12,043 nt of DNA. It comes from Dehalococcoidia bacterium. Its GTDB lineage: Bacteria; Chloroflexota; Dehalococcoidia; Dehalococcoidales; JAUXAE01. The stretch lies in contig DAOUZU010000018.1 of assembly GCA_030665535.1 (NCBI GenBank), positions 1 to 12,043 of the forward strand. The letters run 5' to 3'. Shown in pieces: positions 1 to 5,779 of this stretch. The translations under genes and the position numbers were made by a program. A model generated the notes under the pieces. The model was not told the DNA's origin. It saw only the letters and a list, made by a program, of their open reading frames with translations, and made no database searches. Numbering within the stretch: the stretch's first letter is position 1; every line of letters begins with the position of its first letter.

Positions 1-536
1 GGCGAAACCATCTTCTGCTGTATCCACATAGTGCCGCCGACCAGGATAGCCAGGGAGAAATCGGGCACAGACAGGTCCATCCACAGGAAACTGTTGTCCA
101 ACGGCAGCGCTGAATAGAGCACCGGCCAATCGTAGAGGCGCCCCGAAAGGTTCAGGAAGTCCTCCGGGGTAACCGCCATCACCCGGATAATAGCCTGGTA
201 GAGGGCTATCCAGATGGGCAGCTGGATGAGCATCGGCAGCACGCAGCCAGCCGGGCTCACCCCGGATTCGCGGTAGAGCTTCATCTGCTCCTGGCCCAGC
301 TTCTGCCTGTCCTTGGCATACTTCTTCTGCAGATCCTTGAGCCTGGGCTGAAGTGCCTGCATAGCTCTGGTGGCATGGAGCTGCCTGATAGTCAGCGGGT
401 ACATCAGCCCCCGCACGACGATCGTCAGCGCGATTATGGTCAGGCCGAAGCTGCCGAATAGAATGGTGGAAAGCCACACCATGCTGTTCAGCATAGGCTC
501 GAGGGCGATTAAATCCCAGATTGCGCCAATATCCAA
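1..536 (-). CDS. yidC: YidC/Oxa1-family membrane protein insertase, 5' part (3' end outside window)
   Basis: Inserts and folds proteins in the cytoplasmic membrane, alone or with SecYEG. My translation gives about 178 residues before the left edge. There is an N-terminal hydrophobic segment (about residues 18-41), then VVRGLMYPLT with the conserved groove arginine (R42), then a basic helical hairpin (PRLKDLQKKYAKDRQKLGQE) and the family signature SPAGCVLPMLIQLPIWIALY. No large periplasmic P1 domain precedes the core, so this is the short Gram-positive/Chloroflexota form. The start is TTG at 536-534: a TAG stop sits directly upstream in frame, and a GAGGT Shine-Dalgarno 6 bases away overlaps the TGA stop of the preceding propeller gene. 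That arrangement suggests translational coupling. It is the last visible gene of the long minus-strand run. The family call is near certain. Confidence 0.96.
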   Translation of the reverse strand, partial: MDIGAIWDLIALEPMLNSMVWLSTILFGSFGLTIIALTIVVRGLMYPLTIRQLHATRAMQALQPRLKDLQKKYAKDRQKLGQEQMKLYRESGVSPAGCVLPMLIQLPIWIALYQAIIRVMAVTPEDFLNLSGRLYDWPVLYSALPLDNSFLWMDLSVPDFSLAILVGGTMWIQQKMVS

Positions 537-545
537 CTAGCTACC

Positions 546-1703
546 TCACTGTACTGCGTGACTCCAGATGATTACCCTGGATTCCGGGTCAAGGGCATAG
601 ACCGTCTCGTTCTCCTGGGTATGAACAAAGACTATCCCTTCCCCGACGGTAATGGGGGACAACAGCTTCACCGCCAGGTCCGTGAGCAGACGGATGTCCT
701 GGGCATCAGCATCAATAACATATACCTTACCTTCATCGGAGGCGACCACTATCAGATTGCCCACCAGGACCGGTGCCGCCGCCGCCGGGCTGCCCAGGGC
801 ATACTCAGATACCTTCTGCCCGCTGGCAGTATCCAGCACATATATCCTGCCGTCAAGGTTGGGGGCGTAAACAGCACCGCCGTAGATAAGTGGTTTAGCC
901 CAGAACCAGCCCTCCGGCCCGTTTGAGCCGGCATCGCCGCTGGGGTATTTCCACTTAAGGCTGCCGTCACTGGCGTTGATGGCGTAAAAGGTGCGGTCAA
1001 GAGAGCCAAAAAAGACGGTGTCATCCACAACCTGGGCGGTGGAAGCCACCGCCGCCCCGGCGTCAAAGGCCCACAGATGGCTGCCGCTGGTGGCGTCCAG
1101 GGCGTAGAACATGCTGTCAAAGGAGCCGATATAGACCCGGCCATCCGAGATTACCGGCGTGGCCCAGACCCTGTTCCCGGTGGTAAACTGCCATTCCAAA
1201 TCGCCGGTGGCCGCGCTCAGGGCGTAGATATTGCCGTCGAATGAGCCGAAATAGATATTATCCCCGGATAGGACCACGCCGCCGGTGATTGGTTCCAGGG
1301 CATTATCACCCTCACGGGGGTACTGCCAACGGAGGGCGCCGGAATCGGCGTTGATGGCATAAATCCTGCCGTTGTAACCGCTGACATAGACAAGTTCATC
1401 AGCAACCAGAGGCAGGCCGTAAATGCCGACACTTGAACCACCGGCAGCGCAGCTCAGACCGCCGCCGCCATCGTCACCGGCCAGGGATACCTGCCAGTCC
1501 GGGTTACCGTTGGCAGCATCCAGAGCCACCAGCTTGCCATCGCTGGAGCCGAAATAGAGTCTGTCTCCGGCTACGGCTACTCCCGACCATCCTAATGGCC
1601 GCGTGCTACCGGCCAGACAGCCTGAGAAAACCAGTGCGGTGGTCAGCAGAACCACCAGCAGCAGCAGGCCCTTACCGGATAGCAGACCTCTAAGCCTGGC
1701 CAT
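546..1703 (-). CDS. Eight-repeat PQQ-like beta-propeller lipoprotein (BamB-like fold)
   Basis: Predicted surface lipoprotein of about 385 residues. The N-terminus has basic residues, a leucine-rich hydrophobic core and LVFSGC, a plausible though imperfect lipobox with C29 as the lipidated residue. The rest is a row of eight repeats of the type 'hydrophobic-DGxVYFGSxDGxxYALDAxTGxxxW' (e.g. LYFGSSDGKLVALDAANG, IYFGSFDGNIYALSAATG, VYIGSFDSMFYALDATSG). This is the PQQ-like/WD-type propeller pattern; BamB also has eight blades. I see no residues that argue for a bound PQQ or dehydrogenase activity. ATG at 1703 is preferred over the in-frame ATG at 1718 because a GGGGGG Shine-Dalgarno lies just upstream of it. 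The start overlaps the end of yidD by 14 bp and yidC follows after 9 bp, so it is co-translated with the membrane-insertion genes. A chaperone or scaffold role in envelope assembly is inference only. Confidence 0.88.
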   Translation of the reverse strand: MARLRGLLSGKGLLLLVVLLTTALVFSGCLAGSTRPLGWSGVAVAGDRLYFGSSDGKLVALDAANGNPDWQVSLAGDDGGGGLSCAAGGSSVGIYGLPLVADELVYVSGYNGRIYAINADSGALRWQYPREGDNALEPITGGVVLSGDNIYFGSFDGNIYALSAATGDLEWQFTTGNRVWATPVISDGRVYIGSFDSMFYALDATSGSHLWAFDAGAAVASTAQVVDDTVFFGSLDRTFYAINASDGSLKWKYPSGDAGSNGPEGWFWAKPLIYGGAVYAPNLDGRIYVLDTASGQKVSEYALGSPAAAAPVLVGNLIVVASDEGKVYVIDADAQDIRLLTDLAVKLLSPITVGEGIVFVHTQENETVYALDPESRVIIWSHAVQ

Positions 1704-1953
1704 AGTGACCCCCCGCATTCATGCCGGATTTATCCGGCAGCATGGGAGCCACCGGGTCGTAACCGCCGCGGTTGAAGGGATGGCAGCGCGCCAACCGCTT
1801 GGTACCCAGCCATATCCCTTTAAAGACGCCGAACCGGGTGATGGCCTCAAGGGTGTACTGGGAACAGGTGGGTGTAAAACGGCAGGAGTGCGGTGTAACC
1901 TGAGATATAGTCTGCTGGTAGAGCCTAATTAGGCCCAGAGAAAGCCTCTTCAT
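1690..1953 (-). CDS. yidD: Membrane protein insertion efficiency factor YidD
   Basis: Small 87-residue protein of the YidD (DUF37, 'haemolysin domain') family, a membrane-associated helper of YidC-dependent insertion. Visible family features are the amphipathic N-terminus, the cysteine motif CRFTPTCSQYTLEAI, the GxFKGIWLGTKRLxRCHP stretch and the FNRGGYDPV motif. The ATG at 1953 lies inside the 3' end of rnpA (29-bp overlap) behind a GGGGGA sequence, the usual rnpA-yidD coupling. The last 15 or so residues after DPVAPML are probably unstructured. The 3' end overlaps the start of the propeller lipoprotein gene. Identification is secure from sequence and context. Confidence 0.96.
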   Translation of the reverse strand: MKRLSLGLIRLYQQTISQVTPHSCRFTPTCSQYTLEAITRFGVFKGIWLGTKRLARCHPFNRGGYDPVAPMLPDKSGMNAGGHYGQA

Positions 1954-2284
1954 AGTCCCCCGCTATTATATTCGCTTGAGTCAGTAGAATCCTGACCTCT
2001 TTTTCAATATCGGCATATTTGGCGCCGGCCACCGCCGCCCGGGCAATAAACACAATATCCCACCCCGGTTTGAGCTGTATCTGCCGGAGGATCTCACGCA
2101 GCCGGCGCCGGACCCGGTTTCTGACTACCGCCTTGCCGACGCGCTTGCTGACCACCAGACCGCAGCGGGAGTGCTCCAACTCGTTTGCCAGGATCTTCAT
2201 CACTATCAGCCGGCTTACCCTGGAGCCCCGCCGGCCTAATACCAAAGCGTAATCACTTTTCTTGGTAATGAACTCCGACTTCAT
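1925..2284 (-). CDS. rnpA: Ribonuclease P protein component
   Basis: Protein subunit of RNase P, which with the RNA subunit removes 5' leaders of precursor tRNAs. The roughly 119-residue product has the hallmark RNR region (SKRVGKAVVRNRVRRRLREI at about residues 47-66), preceded by the CGLVVSKRVG strand and followed by GWDIVFIARAAV. ATG at 2284 is chosen. A TTG at 2287 directly abuts the AGGAGG Shine-Dalgarno and so has no spacing, while the ATG has a short one. It lies 72 bp after rpmH and overlaps yidD, the standard rpmH-rnpA-yidD-yidC order. The RNase P RNA gene is not in the window. Confidence 0.96.
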   Translation of the reverse strand: MKSEFITKKSDYALVLGRRGSRVSRLIVMKILANELEHSRCGLVVSKRVGKAVVRNRVRRRLREILRQIQLKPGWDIVFIARAAVAGAKYADIEKEVRILLTQANIIAGDYEEAFSGPN

Positions 2285-2356
2285 CAACCTCCTGACAGTT
2301 TAGTGCCCGGGGGATGAATAATCAAGATACCTCCAAGACTTCACCAAAGTGATGCA

Positions 2357-2497
2357 CTAGACTACAGTCAGTTTCTTCCGCCCCTTGAGTCGTCTGGCTC
2401 TCAGCACTGCCCGTCCTCCACGGGTGCTCATCCGGGCCAGAAAGCCGTGCTCCCTCCTGCGGGGGATACGTTTCGGTTGATAAGTCCTCTTGGGCAC
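2357..2497 (-). CDS. rpmH: 50S ribosomal protein bL34
   Basis: A 46-residue very basic protein, read directly from the minus strand: PKRTYQPKRIPRRREHGF, LARMSTRGGRAVL and RARRLKGRKKLTVV. This matches bL34 over its full length (T-Y-Q-P, H-G-F-x-x-R-M-x-T-x-x-G-R, R-R-x-K-G-R). The start is GTG at 2497 with AAAGGAG five bases upstream; the stop is TAG at 2357-2359. In many bacteria rpmH is next to dnaA and oriC. Here the upstream neighbour is rpsR (48-bp gap), so the usual dnaA neighbour is missing. Confidence 0.95.
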   Translation of the reverse strand: MPKRTYQPKRIPRRREHGFLARMSTRGGRAVLRARRLKGRKKLTVV

Positions 2498-2545
2498 GTT
2501 AACTCCTTTAATAAGCGGCTGACAGTCAGCAGCCGCCGGGTAATA

Positions 2546-3148
2546 TCAGGATGCCGCCGGCTCTTCGGCCTCCGGGGCCGCCGTTGGCTCAACATTCTCG
2601 GGGGCGGCGGGCGGCTTCTCTACTTCGGGAGCTGGCTCTTCGGCCACTACCGGTGCCGTTGCCTCAACATTCTCAGGTACGGCGGCCGGTTTCTCTGCTT
2701 TGGGGGCTGGCTTGGCCTCTACCGGGACCACCGGTTTCTCTGCTTCGGGGGCCGCTGTCTCCGGCGTCTCCGCCTGAGGCTGTATGACCGCCGGACTCAG
2801 CGAGGCGACATTACCTGCCAGGCGGATGTGCTCGGCGGTGTACGGCAACAGCGCTATGTGCCGCGCCCTCTTTATGGCCATTGCCAGGGCGCGCTGGTGC
2901 CGGGCACAGGTGCCCGTCTTGCGGCGGGGCTCAATCTTGCCCCTGTCCGAGATATAGCGGCTCAGCTTACCCGAGTCTTTATAGTCAATCTTGGTAATCT
3001 TTTTGGCACAGAAAGAGCAGACCTTGCGCCGCGGCGCAAACCTGCTGCCACGCCAACCGCCCGGCCTGCCTCCTGGCCGACCTCCCGGCCTACCTCCTGG
3101 TCCACCCATTGGTCTGCTTGCCGGCCTAGCGGCCCCTAGTGCACTCAA
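2546..3148 (-). CDS. rpsR: 30S ribosomal protein bS18 with long N- and C-terminal extensions
   Basis: Small-subunit platform protein that contacts bS6 in the ribosome. The S18 core is residues about 38-108: RRKVCSFCAKK, then KDSGKLSRYISDRGKI and PRRKTGTCARHQRALAMAIK. C44, C47, C81 and H84 form the potential zinc site of the 'C+' form of S18. At 200 residues it is more than twice the usual 70-90. The first 35 residues are Gly/Arg/Pro-rich (repeated GGRP). Residues about 118-200 are an Ala/Pro/Glu-rich acidic tail that includes two adjacent 25-residue repeats. TTG at 3148 is used because a GGCAGGAG Shine-Dalgarno lies nine bases upstream; the next in-frame ATG (3109) has none. Gaps are 39 bp to ssb and 48 bp to rpmH. 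The core call is certain; the purpose of the tails is unknown. Confidence 0.95.
   Translation of the reverse strand: MSALGAARPASRPMGGPGGRPGGRPGGRPGGWRGSRFAPRRKVCSFCAKKITKIDYKDSGKLSRYISDRGKIEPRRKTGTCARHQRALAMAIKRARHIALLPYTAEHIRLAGNVASLSPAVIQPQAETPETAAPEAEKPVVPVEAKPAPKAEKPAAVPENVEATAPVVAEEPAPEVEKPPAAPENVEPTAAPEAEEPAAS
2549..2698 (-). repeat. Two tandem 75-bp repeats encoding the acidic tail of S18
   Basis: Residues 151-175 and 176-200 of the S18 product align end to end as two 25-residue units. Both share the pattern [A/V]EKPxAxPENVExTA followed by AEEPA. At DNA level the units are 2698-2624 and 2623-2549 on the minus strand; both carry the CAACATTCTC block (plus-strand sense) and flanking GC-rich runs. 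This suggests recent in-frame tandem duplication extending the tail. Confidence 0.75.
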
Positions 3149-3187
3149 AACTATAATCTCCTGCCTTTAGCTATTATTAACACCTTA

Positions 3188-3595
3188 CTAAAAGGGTATG
3201 TCCTCCGGCTCAATGTCCCCGCTGGTGGCCTCATCGGGTTTCTCCTCGTGGACGGGGGACGATGCCTGCCTGTCCAGGAAGGTCACCCGATTGGCGATAA
3301 CCTCGGTGCGGTAGTGTTTCTGCCCGTCCTGGCTTTCCCAACTACGCGTACGCAGCCGGCCCTCTACATATGCCAGCCGGCCTTTGGTTAAAAACTGGTT
3401 GCATTGTTCGGCCAACCGGTTCCAGGTAACCACGTTGAACCACTCCGTCTCCTGTTTGCGCTCCCCCTCCGGGGTGGTGTAAACCCAGTTGGTGGCCACT
3501 CTAAAGGAGGTTACCGGATGGCCATTGGGCGTAAAACGCATCTCGGGGTCACCGCCCACATTGCCGATAATCATCACCTTATTCAAGCTAACCAT
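3188..3595 (-). CDS. ssb: Single-stranded DNA-binding protein
   Basis: A 135-residue SSB that coats single-stranded DNA in replication, repair and recombination. The OB-fold domain (about residues 3-108) starts with the typical LNKVMIIGNVGGDPEMRFT, continues with SFRVATNWVYT and WFNVVTWNRLAEQC, and has GRLAYVEGRLRTRSWESQDG. A short linker leads to the acidic tip EPEDIPF, the conserved partner-binding C-terminus. The linker is much shorter than in E. coli SSB. The start is ATG at 3595. It lies between rpsF and rpsR, the classical rpsF-ssb-rpsR order, and is probably cotranscribed with both. Confidence 0.97.
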   Translation of the reverse strand: MVSLNKVMIIGNVGGDPEMRFTPNGHPVTSFRVATNWVYTTPEGERKQETEWFNVVTWNRLAEQCNQFLTKGRLAYVEGRLRTRSWESQDGQKHYRTEVIANRVTFLDRQASSPVHEEKPDEATSGDIEPEDIPF

Positions 3596-3642
3596 CGCTC
3601 CCTACTCCTTATGAAGCCTCGTCTTTACCCAATACTCACTTG

Positions 3643-3999
3643 CTAATCGTCGGCCAGGCTTATCAGTATATGGCGGAGGACATCCTCAGAAATGCGGAGC
3701 TTTTTGGTCATTTCCCTGGTGGCCGATGCCTTGGAACTCATAACGAGCCGCAAATAGTTGCCTTCCATGGCTTTCTTGATGGGATAGGCCAACTTTCTTT
3801 TACCCCAGCGCTCCACATCAGTCACCTCGCCCCCATGCTTAATGACGGGCTGGCTGATGTTTTTCACCAAGGTGTCCATCTTGTCCTCGGTAACCTCGGG
3901 GTGGATGATCAAAACGAGTTCGTAATTACGCAGCCGCTCCGGTGGCTGCGCTGCTCTGGCCGCTTTTCTGGTGGCCGTTTTGGCCTTCTTAACCGCTAT
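3643..3999 (-). CDS. rpsF: 30S ribosomal protein bS6, probable AUA start
   Basis: S6 pairs with S18 on the 30S platform. The core is unmistakable: RNYELVLIIHPEVTEDKMD, then GGEVTDVERWGKRKLAYPIKK and GNYLRLVMSSKA. The frame stays open upstream past 4038. However, the only in-frame ATG near the gene (4038) lies inside a perfect TATAAT box, so it should be upstream of the transcript. Inside the expected transcript, the best ribosome-binding site is AGGAGG (4010-4005), six bases before ATA at 3999. That gives a protein beginning M-AVKKAKTATRKAARAAQPPER before the core, about 118 residues. The alternative CTG right at the conserved RNYELV has only a short GGAG spacing. Protein identity is certain; the start is an inference. 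Confidence 0.93.
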   Translation of the reverse strand: MAVKKAKTATRKAARAAQPPERLRNYELVLIIHPEVTEDKMDTLVKNISQPVIKHGGEVTDVERWGKRKLAYPIKKAMEGNYLRLVMSSKASATREMTKKLRISEDVLRHILISLADD

Positions 4000-4010
4000 T
4001 TCCTTCCTCC
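3999..4010 (-). promoter_or_regulatory. Shine-Dalgarno that decides the rpsF start
   Basis: AGGAGG at 4010-4005 (minus strand), followed by AAGGAA and then the ATA codon at 3999-3997. It is the strongest ribosome-binding site between the promoter and the conserved S6 core and has ideal spacing, but no ATG, GTG or TTG stands in frame where it points. Confidence 0.6.
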
Positions 4011-4036
4011 TCTGTTCCTTTGGAAAATCCGGCGTC

Positions 4037-4065
4037 ATTATACCACACCCCAATACTACAGACAA
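4037..4065 (-). promoter_or_regulatory. Strong extended -10 promoter of the rpsF-ssb-rpsR-rpmH-rnpA-yidD-yidC run
   Basis: On the minus strand, TTGTCT (4065-4060), a 17-bp spacer and TATAAT (4042-4037). The bases just before the -10 box are TGG, an extended -10 element. The expected transcription start is near 4030, leaving a leader of about 30 nt before the AGGAGG/ATA site. No other strong promoter was seen between the genes downstream, so this probably drives the whole run. Confidence 0.75.
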
Positions 4066-4139
4066 TATGCCGGCGTCCGCGGCCCTGCTACCGGCGCCGG
4101 AGGCGGTCATTCTCCCTATTAGCGGCCATCCCGCCTGCT

Positions 4140-4168
4140 TTGACAGGCAGGGCTCTAACTGATAAACT
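4140..4168 (+). promoter_or_regulatory. Promoter of tRNA-Asp
   Basis: A perfect TTGACA -35 box (4140-4145), a 17-bp spacer and TAAACT (4163-4168) as the -10 box. The predicted start near 4175 is about 7 nt before the tRNA. It is divergent from the rpsF promoter. Confidence 0.7.
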
Positions 4169-4181
4169 TTAGCCACAATCC

Positions 4182-4258
4182 GGCCCCGTAGTGTAGCGGT
4201 CTAACACGCCACCCTGTCACGGTGGAGATCAGGGGTTCGAATCCCCTCGGGGTCGCCA
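4182..4258 (+). tRNA. tRNA-Asp (anticodon GTC), CCA encoded
   Basis: A full cloverleaf is visible. The acceptor strand GGCCCCG pairs with CGGGGTC, leaving discriminator G and an encoded CCA (4256-4258). The D arm region is GTGTAGCGGTCTAACAC. The anticodon stem is CCACC/GGTGG around loop CTGTCAC, giving anticodon GTC. The T arm is AGGGG-TTCGAAT-CCCCT. The radical SAM gene starts 33 bp later without an obvious promoter of its own, so it may be read from the tRNA promoter. Confidence 0.98.
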
Positions 4259-4291
4259 AATCACCACCTCAAACCGCCCGGAAACAACGCG

Positions 4292-5224
4292 ATGCCTTTC
4301 AACAGACCAGCCGTTTTCCGCCCACCGAGTGAGCGCAGGAGCTACTACCTGCCGCTTACCAGCGGCTGCGCCAATAACAGCTGCACCTTCTGCGCCTTCT
4401 ACGGCTCCAGGCTTCAGATAAGACCCCTGGAAGACATCAAGGGGGAAATAGACGCCCTGGCCACCTGTAAAAGTAGCGGCATCCGCCTGGCGGGGGCTGA
4501 CGAGGCCGTCTATGGAATGGCCTCATACTGGGACGGCCGCCGGCTCTTCCTGCAAGACGCCGACGCCCTGGTCTATCCCTTCCCCAAGCTCAGGGAGGTG
4601 CTGCGCTACCTCAATAAGAAACTGCCCCACCTGGAGAGGATCGCCGCTTACGCCACGCCGCAGGATGCCCGCCGCCTCAGCCTCAGTGAACTTACGGAGC
4701 TAAGCCAACTCAAGCTGGGTATCCTGTATATGGGGATTGAAAGCGGTGACGAGGCGGTGCTGAACCGGGTGGGCAAAGGGGTGGATTGCAAACAGATGAT
4801 CGAGGCCGGCAATAAGGTGAAGAAAGCGGGCATAGCCCTCTCGGCGACCGTTATCCTGGGGCTGGGCGGCGCTGAGATGAGCCGGCAGCACACCGCGGGG
4901 ACAGCCAGTATTCTAAGTGATATAGACCCGGACTACGCCGGCGCCCTGACACTTACCCTTGTCCCCGGCACGCCCCTGCACCGGCGGTGGCAGAACGGCG
5001 GTTTTAATCCCCTCAGCCCGTTTCAGACCCTTTACGAGTTGAGGGAAATAATCAACACTTCCCGGTTCAGCCGCTGCTTCCTGAGCTCCATGCATGCTTC
5101 CAACTATCTTTCGGTGCGAGGAACGCTGCCACAGGACAGGGCCAGGATGCTGGCAGAACTGGATGATGTCCTAAAGAAAGGAGACCCCTCGCTGCTCCGG
5201 CCGGAGTCATTGCGGGGTCTTTAG
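4292..5224 (+). CDS. Radical SAM protein with CX4CX2C cluster motif
   Basis: A 310-residue radical SAM enzyme of unknown substrate. The cluster motif is GCANNSCTFC, with C26, C31 and C34. That is CX4CX2C rather than the canonical CX3CX2C, and resembles the 'GC-xx-N-x-CTFC' subgroup I know from uncharacterised bacterial and archaeal members. Later features fit the partial TIM barrel: RIAAYATPQD, LGILYMGIESGDEAVL (the IESG-type strand), a helix, then IALSATVILGLGG (SAM-binding glycines) and LTLTLVPGTPL. No B12-binding or second Fe-S domain is visible; the C-terminus (about 240-310) is helical. The start is ATG at 4292; the Shine-Dalgarno (GGAAA) is weak. It converges with the small minus-strand gene ending at 5240. 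The superfamily is certain, the reaction cannot be assigned. Confidence 0.93.
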   Translation: MPFNRPAVFRPPSERRSYYLPLTSGCANNSCTFCAFYGSRLQIRPLEDIKGEIDALATCKSSGIRLAGADEAVYGMASYWDGRRLFLQDADALVYPFPKLREVLRYLNKKLPHLERIAAYATPQDARRLSLSELTELSQLKLGILYMGIESGDEAVLNRVGKGVDCKQMIEAGNKVKKAGIALSATVILGLGGAEMSRQHTAGTASILSDIDPDYAGALTLTLVPGTPLHRRWQNGGFNPLSPFQTLYELREIINTSRFSRCFLSSMHASNYLSVRGTLPQDRARMLAELDDVLKKGDPSLLRPESLRGL

Positions 5225-5239
5225 TAGTACCGCCCGGAT

Positions 5240-5530
5240 CTAAACGGCGTGGGCAATCAACCCGTCATGGGCGGGGAGCAATTGGATATCCGCGGTCATC
5301 ATCTCCACCTCGGCGATGGCCTGAACCGTCAATCTGGCCAGTTTTTGCCTTTCCGGGGCTGTAACCACCATAATTACCTGCGGCGGGCCATCCAGAAGGT
5401 CCACCGTTATTACGCCGGGCCGGCCACGGAGCGTCCGGGTCACCTGCTCGCACTTCCCGTCCACAACATCCATCAGCACATAGGCCTTTGTTCCACAGCC
5501 ATCGCTTGATATTTTACGACCAATCACCAT
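5240..5530 (-). CDS. Small stand-alone ligand-binding protein, RAM (Lrp/AsnC effector-domain)-like
   Basis: A 96-residue protein whose centre (KAYVLMDVVDGKCEQVTRTL, then RGRPGVITVDLLDGPPQVIMVV and ARLTVQAIAEVE) follows the beta-alpha-beta-beta-alpha-beta pattern of the RAM/ACT-like effector domain of Lrp/AsnC regulators. No helix-turn-helix is present, so it cannot bind DNA as Lrp does. Known stand-alone RAM proteins bind amino acids or act as subunits, and that is the extent of the inference here. The start is ATG at 5530 with GGGGGTGA upstream. A possible upstream 66-codon ORF ends in an ATGGTGA overlap with this start. It converges with the radical SAM gene (15 bp between stops). Confidence 0.72.
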   Translation of the reverse strand: MVIGRKISSDGCGTKAYVLMDVVDGKCEQVTRTLRGRPGVITVDLLDGPPQVIMVVTAPERQKLARLTVQAIAEVEMMTADIQLLPAHDGLIAHAV

Positions 5531-5724
5531 AAATCACCCCCGGCGGAACCGGTATAATTAGCTGAGTGTGCCTCCCCTGATGAGGCGAACCAGCAGACGG
5601 CAGGGCTCTTCCGAGCCGCACTGGTGAAAGAGAGCGAGGCGAAGTCCCCACATTCGAGGCAAAAGGCCGTAAACTCTTTATTGCCCCGAGTCTGACTATG
5701 ACCACCCTCTACCAGAAGAGACAT
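5524..5724 (-). CDS. Possible 66-codon ORF translationally coupled to the RAM-like gene (uncertain)
   Basis: The ATG at 5724 has an excellent ribosome-binding site (GGAGG, then six bases). The ORF runs to a TGA at 5524-5526 that overlaps the ATG of the next gene (ATGGTGA), a typical coupling arrangement. The product has cysteines in AFCLECGDF and AVCWF but no domain I know, and much Ser/Ala/Gly. The same DNA is full of inverted repeats, so the open frame may be an accident of a structured RNA or repeat element. A weak TAATAT -10-like box lies at 5765-5760 (minus strand). Confidence 0.3.
   Translation of the reverse strand: MSLLVEGGHSQTRGNKEFTAFCLECGDFASLSFTSAARKSPAVCWFASSGEAHSANYTGSAGGDLW
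5570..5689. other. Intergenic block of consecutive hairpins (possible structured RNA or repeat element)
   Basis: Three successive stems are visible in 120 bp. The first is GCCTC (5570-5574) with GAGGC (5582-5586). The second is ACCAG (5589-5593) with CTGGT (5621-5625), enclosing GGCTC-TTCC-GAGCC (5604-5617). The third is TCGAGGCAA (5654-5662) with TTGCCCCGA (5681-5689), 8 of 9 pairs. The motif GAGGC recurs at the first stem, at 5636-5640 and at 5656-5660. It belongs to no riboswitch or ncRNA class I can recognise, and either strand could be the transcribed one. Confidence 0.4.
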
Positions 5725-5760
5725 CTTCACCCTCCGGGAAACAGTTACGCAACAAGGATA

Positions 5761-5779
5761 TATTACGGGGGCTGTAATA
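5761..5779. promoter_or_regulatory. Perfect 6-bp inverted repeat, possible operator
   Basis: TATTAC (5761-5766), seven bases, GTAATA (5774-5779). It overlaps a weak TAATAT -10-like hexamer on the minus strand (5765-5760), upstream of the possible ORF and the RAM-like gene. The position would suit a repressor site, but no binding protein is known. Confidence 0.3.

Noticed and set aside
2287..2510. Replication origin or dnaA boxes next to rpmH
   Set aside because: The intergenic spaces around rpmH are only 48 and 72 bp and contain no DnaA-box cluster or AT-rich unwinding region.
2447..3139. Long open frame on the plus strand opposite rpsR and rpmH
   Set aside because: It arises from the GC-rich, repetitive S18 coding strand; its product is Arg/Gly/Leu-rich low complexity without a ribosome-binding site.
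4036..4038. ATG as start of rpsF
   Set aside because: It overlaps the -10 box of the best promoter, lies upstream of the predicted transcript start and adds residues absent from S6 proteins.
4648..5095. Several minus-strand open frames inside the radical SAM gene
   Set aside because: They are antisense shadows of a clearly conserved protein with no initiation signals.
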